The notes beneath the pieces were generated by a model, which was not told the DNA's origin, did not search any database, and was given only the letters and a program-made list of their open reading frames with translations. A program made the position numbers and the translations under genes. Below, one piece after another: positions 62,574 through 64,000 of a stretch of 64,000 nt of DNA (within the stretch, counting starts at the first letter, position 1; every line of letters starts with the position of its first letter). The DNA is taken from the NCBI GenBank assembly GCA_028023455.1, contig JAQFVV010012489.1:4142575-4206574 (forward strand), given 5' to 3'. This DNA is from Epiperipatus broadwayi (lineage: Eukaryota; Onychophora; Udeonychophora; Euonychophora; Peripatidae).

Positions 62574-64000
62574 ATATCTAAAAACTATAACTATTATAAT
62601 CTTTTATCTTACCCACTTTTACTTTACCTTTTTAAAAGTAAAAAAAAAAGTTTTTGATTTTTTAAAATAATTATCTCATATCCTAGATTCATTTATTACT
62701 ATTACTTAAACTAACTATATTTATAATCATTACAATTCTTTATTTATCTATATTATTTTTATTTACACATTTTAACTTTTATTATTATTATATAATTCCC
62801 TCTTATAAATTTATATTCTATTGTTTTATATGTAAATATTAGGCTAAGTTTTTATTTCATTAATATGTAATATCTATAAATATATTCTTGTTCATACTCC
62901 TATGTAAATCTTTTTTTTTTTTACAAATTCATGATTTATCTATAAGTAATTTTCTGTTTATATATTTACCTCTATATTTCTTTTTTTAAAATTATATTTA
63001 TACTAATGTTATCCTCATCCCAGAAACTCTATTAAATTTTGGTTTTCTCTTTTTTATTATCCTTTAATGTTATCTGTATGTAACATCATTTTATTGAACT
63101 TTCTGTAAATTTATATCCTTTATATATGTGTGTATGTATATATAAAGAGAGACATGAAAACACAAATTTACAGAAAGTTCATTAAAGATATAGATAAAAT
63201 AAAAAAGCAATATTAATAAATAAGACAACACCAAAATTTAATAGAGATTTTGGGATTAGAATGATTTTAATACAAATATGCTTTTTAAAAAAGATATATA
63301 GAGGATAATATATAAAATAATTATTTACAGATAAATTGAGTTTGCAAAATAATGTTTACATAGGAGTATAAACATGAATATATTTATAGATATTACATAT
63401 TAATGAAATAAAAACATTGCATAATATTTACATATAAAACAATATAATAATAAATTTATAAAAATTATATATTAATAGTAATAAAAGTTAAAATGTGTAA
63501 ATAAAAAATATATGTGAATAAAGGGTTGAAATGATTATAGATATTTCTAGTTTAAATAATATATAATAGAGAGAGCTAGGATATAAGATAATTATTTAAA
63601 AAAGTAAAAGTCTATAATATTTATAGCTTATCAATATTAAAAAAAGGTTAAATATAAAATATTATTAGTAACAGAAGAATGAATGAAAAAATAAAAGATA
63701 TATGATTTGAAAATTAAAAAGAATATTCTTAATAAATGAATTAAGATTGAACTGAGAATATTATGAAAATAAAATAAATAGTTTATTAATGTAGGGATAA
63801 TAAAATTAAAGTTTAAGTTTATAAGGAACAGAAATAATTAGTAGGTTATTAAAAATAAATAATATATTTAAATAAATAATTGTTCATGAATATGTATGTA
63901 TATATACAGTCAGAAATACTTATGTATAATTTATACTTATTTTATATTTATATTGTATATCTTATTTTAGATTACGTGGATTATTTTATTTGAGTTTGAT
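62274..64000. repeat. Large palindrome (fold-back), arms 0.8-0.9 kb, cut by the window end
   Basis: The inner left arm (62274-63112) and right arm (63164-64000) are imperfect reverse complements around a ~50-bp loop; the tip is AACTTTCTGTAAATTT / AAATTTACAGAAAGTT. Other mirrored blocks are CATATTCATGAACAA / GTTCATGAATATG and CCCCACATTAATAAA / TTTATTAATGTAGGG. The arm continues at 54828-54917 beyond element C. A (TA)n tract at 62543-62570 is present in one arm only. It has no coding capacity. The outer ends are not visible. Confidence 0.9.

Overview
The window is strongly AT-rich, repeat-dense genomic DNA from a multicellular invertebrate. The evidence is an animal adenylyl cyclase exon with GT/AG splice sites, an RTE-type LINE, tRNA-derived SINEs, hairpin MITEs and LTR retrotransposons. 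I cannot name the phylum. The LINE type and AT content would suit an arthropod, but that is a guess. No prokaryotic or organellar genes were seen.

Host gene: the only clear host coding sequence is one 150-bp, phase-0 exon on the minus strand at 229-378. It encodes the end of the first membrane block and start of the cytoplasmic region of a rutabaga/type 1-like membrane adenylyl cyclase. The next exons would lie left of base 1. The rest of the window is upstream of this exon on the gene's strand, so it is probably a very long intron or 5' intergenic DNA.

Layout: 0.4-28 kb is mostly featureless AT-rich DNA with LINE fragments, a perfect-TIR MITE (6.4 kb), a dispersed tRNA-box-bearing repeat here called R1, a large inverted repeat (15.1-16.1 kb), an old antisense LINE copy (16.9-18.6 kb) and a SINE with target duplication (19.2 kb). 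At 28.2-31.5 kb is an apparently full-length LINE with an intact 985-codon endonuclease/reverse transcriptase ORF. LTR element A (31.7-35.3 kb) has 1440-bp LTRs and no coding capacity. A hairpin repeat follows at 35.65-36.29 kb. At 39.06-49.48 kb is a three-level nest: a decayed LINE copy, split by LTR element B (minus strand, broken gag, no pol), whose right LTR is split by a 2.65-kb solo LTR of the C type. A composite MITE and a second SINE lie at 51.6-53.5 kb. LTR element C (54.9-62.3 kb) has about 2.5-kb LTRs and a single intact gag ORF, and sits inside one arm of a large palindrome that runs to the window end.

How it fits together: the three LTR families carry no protease, reverse transcriptase or integrase. 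B and C encode related Gag proteins. All three have a primer site resembling the lysine-tRNA type, and their flanks are AT/ATAT. I infer a set of non-autonomous Ty3/Gypsy-like elements mobilised by a partner outside the window. The intact LINE is a plausible source of the LINE fragments and, more speculatively, of SINE mobilisation. Differences between paired LTRs are concentrated at CpG, which suggests methylation of these elements in the germ line.
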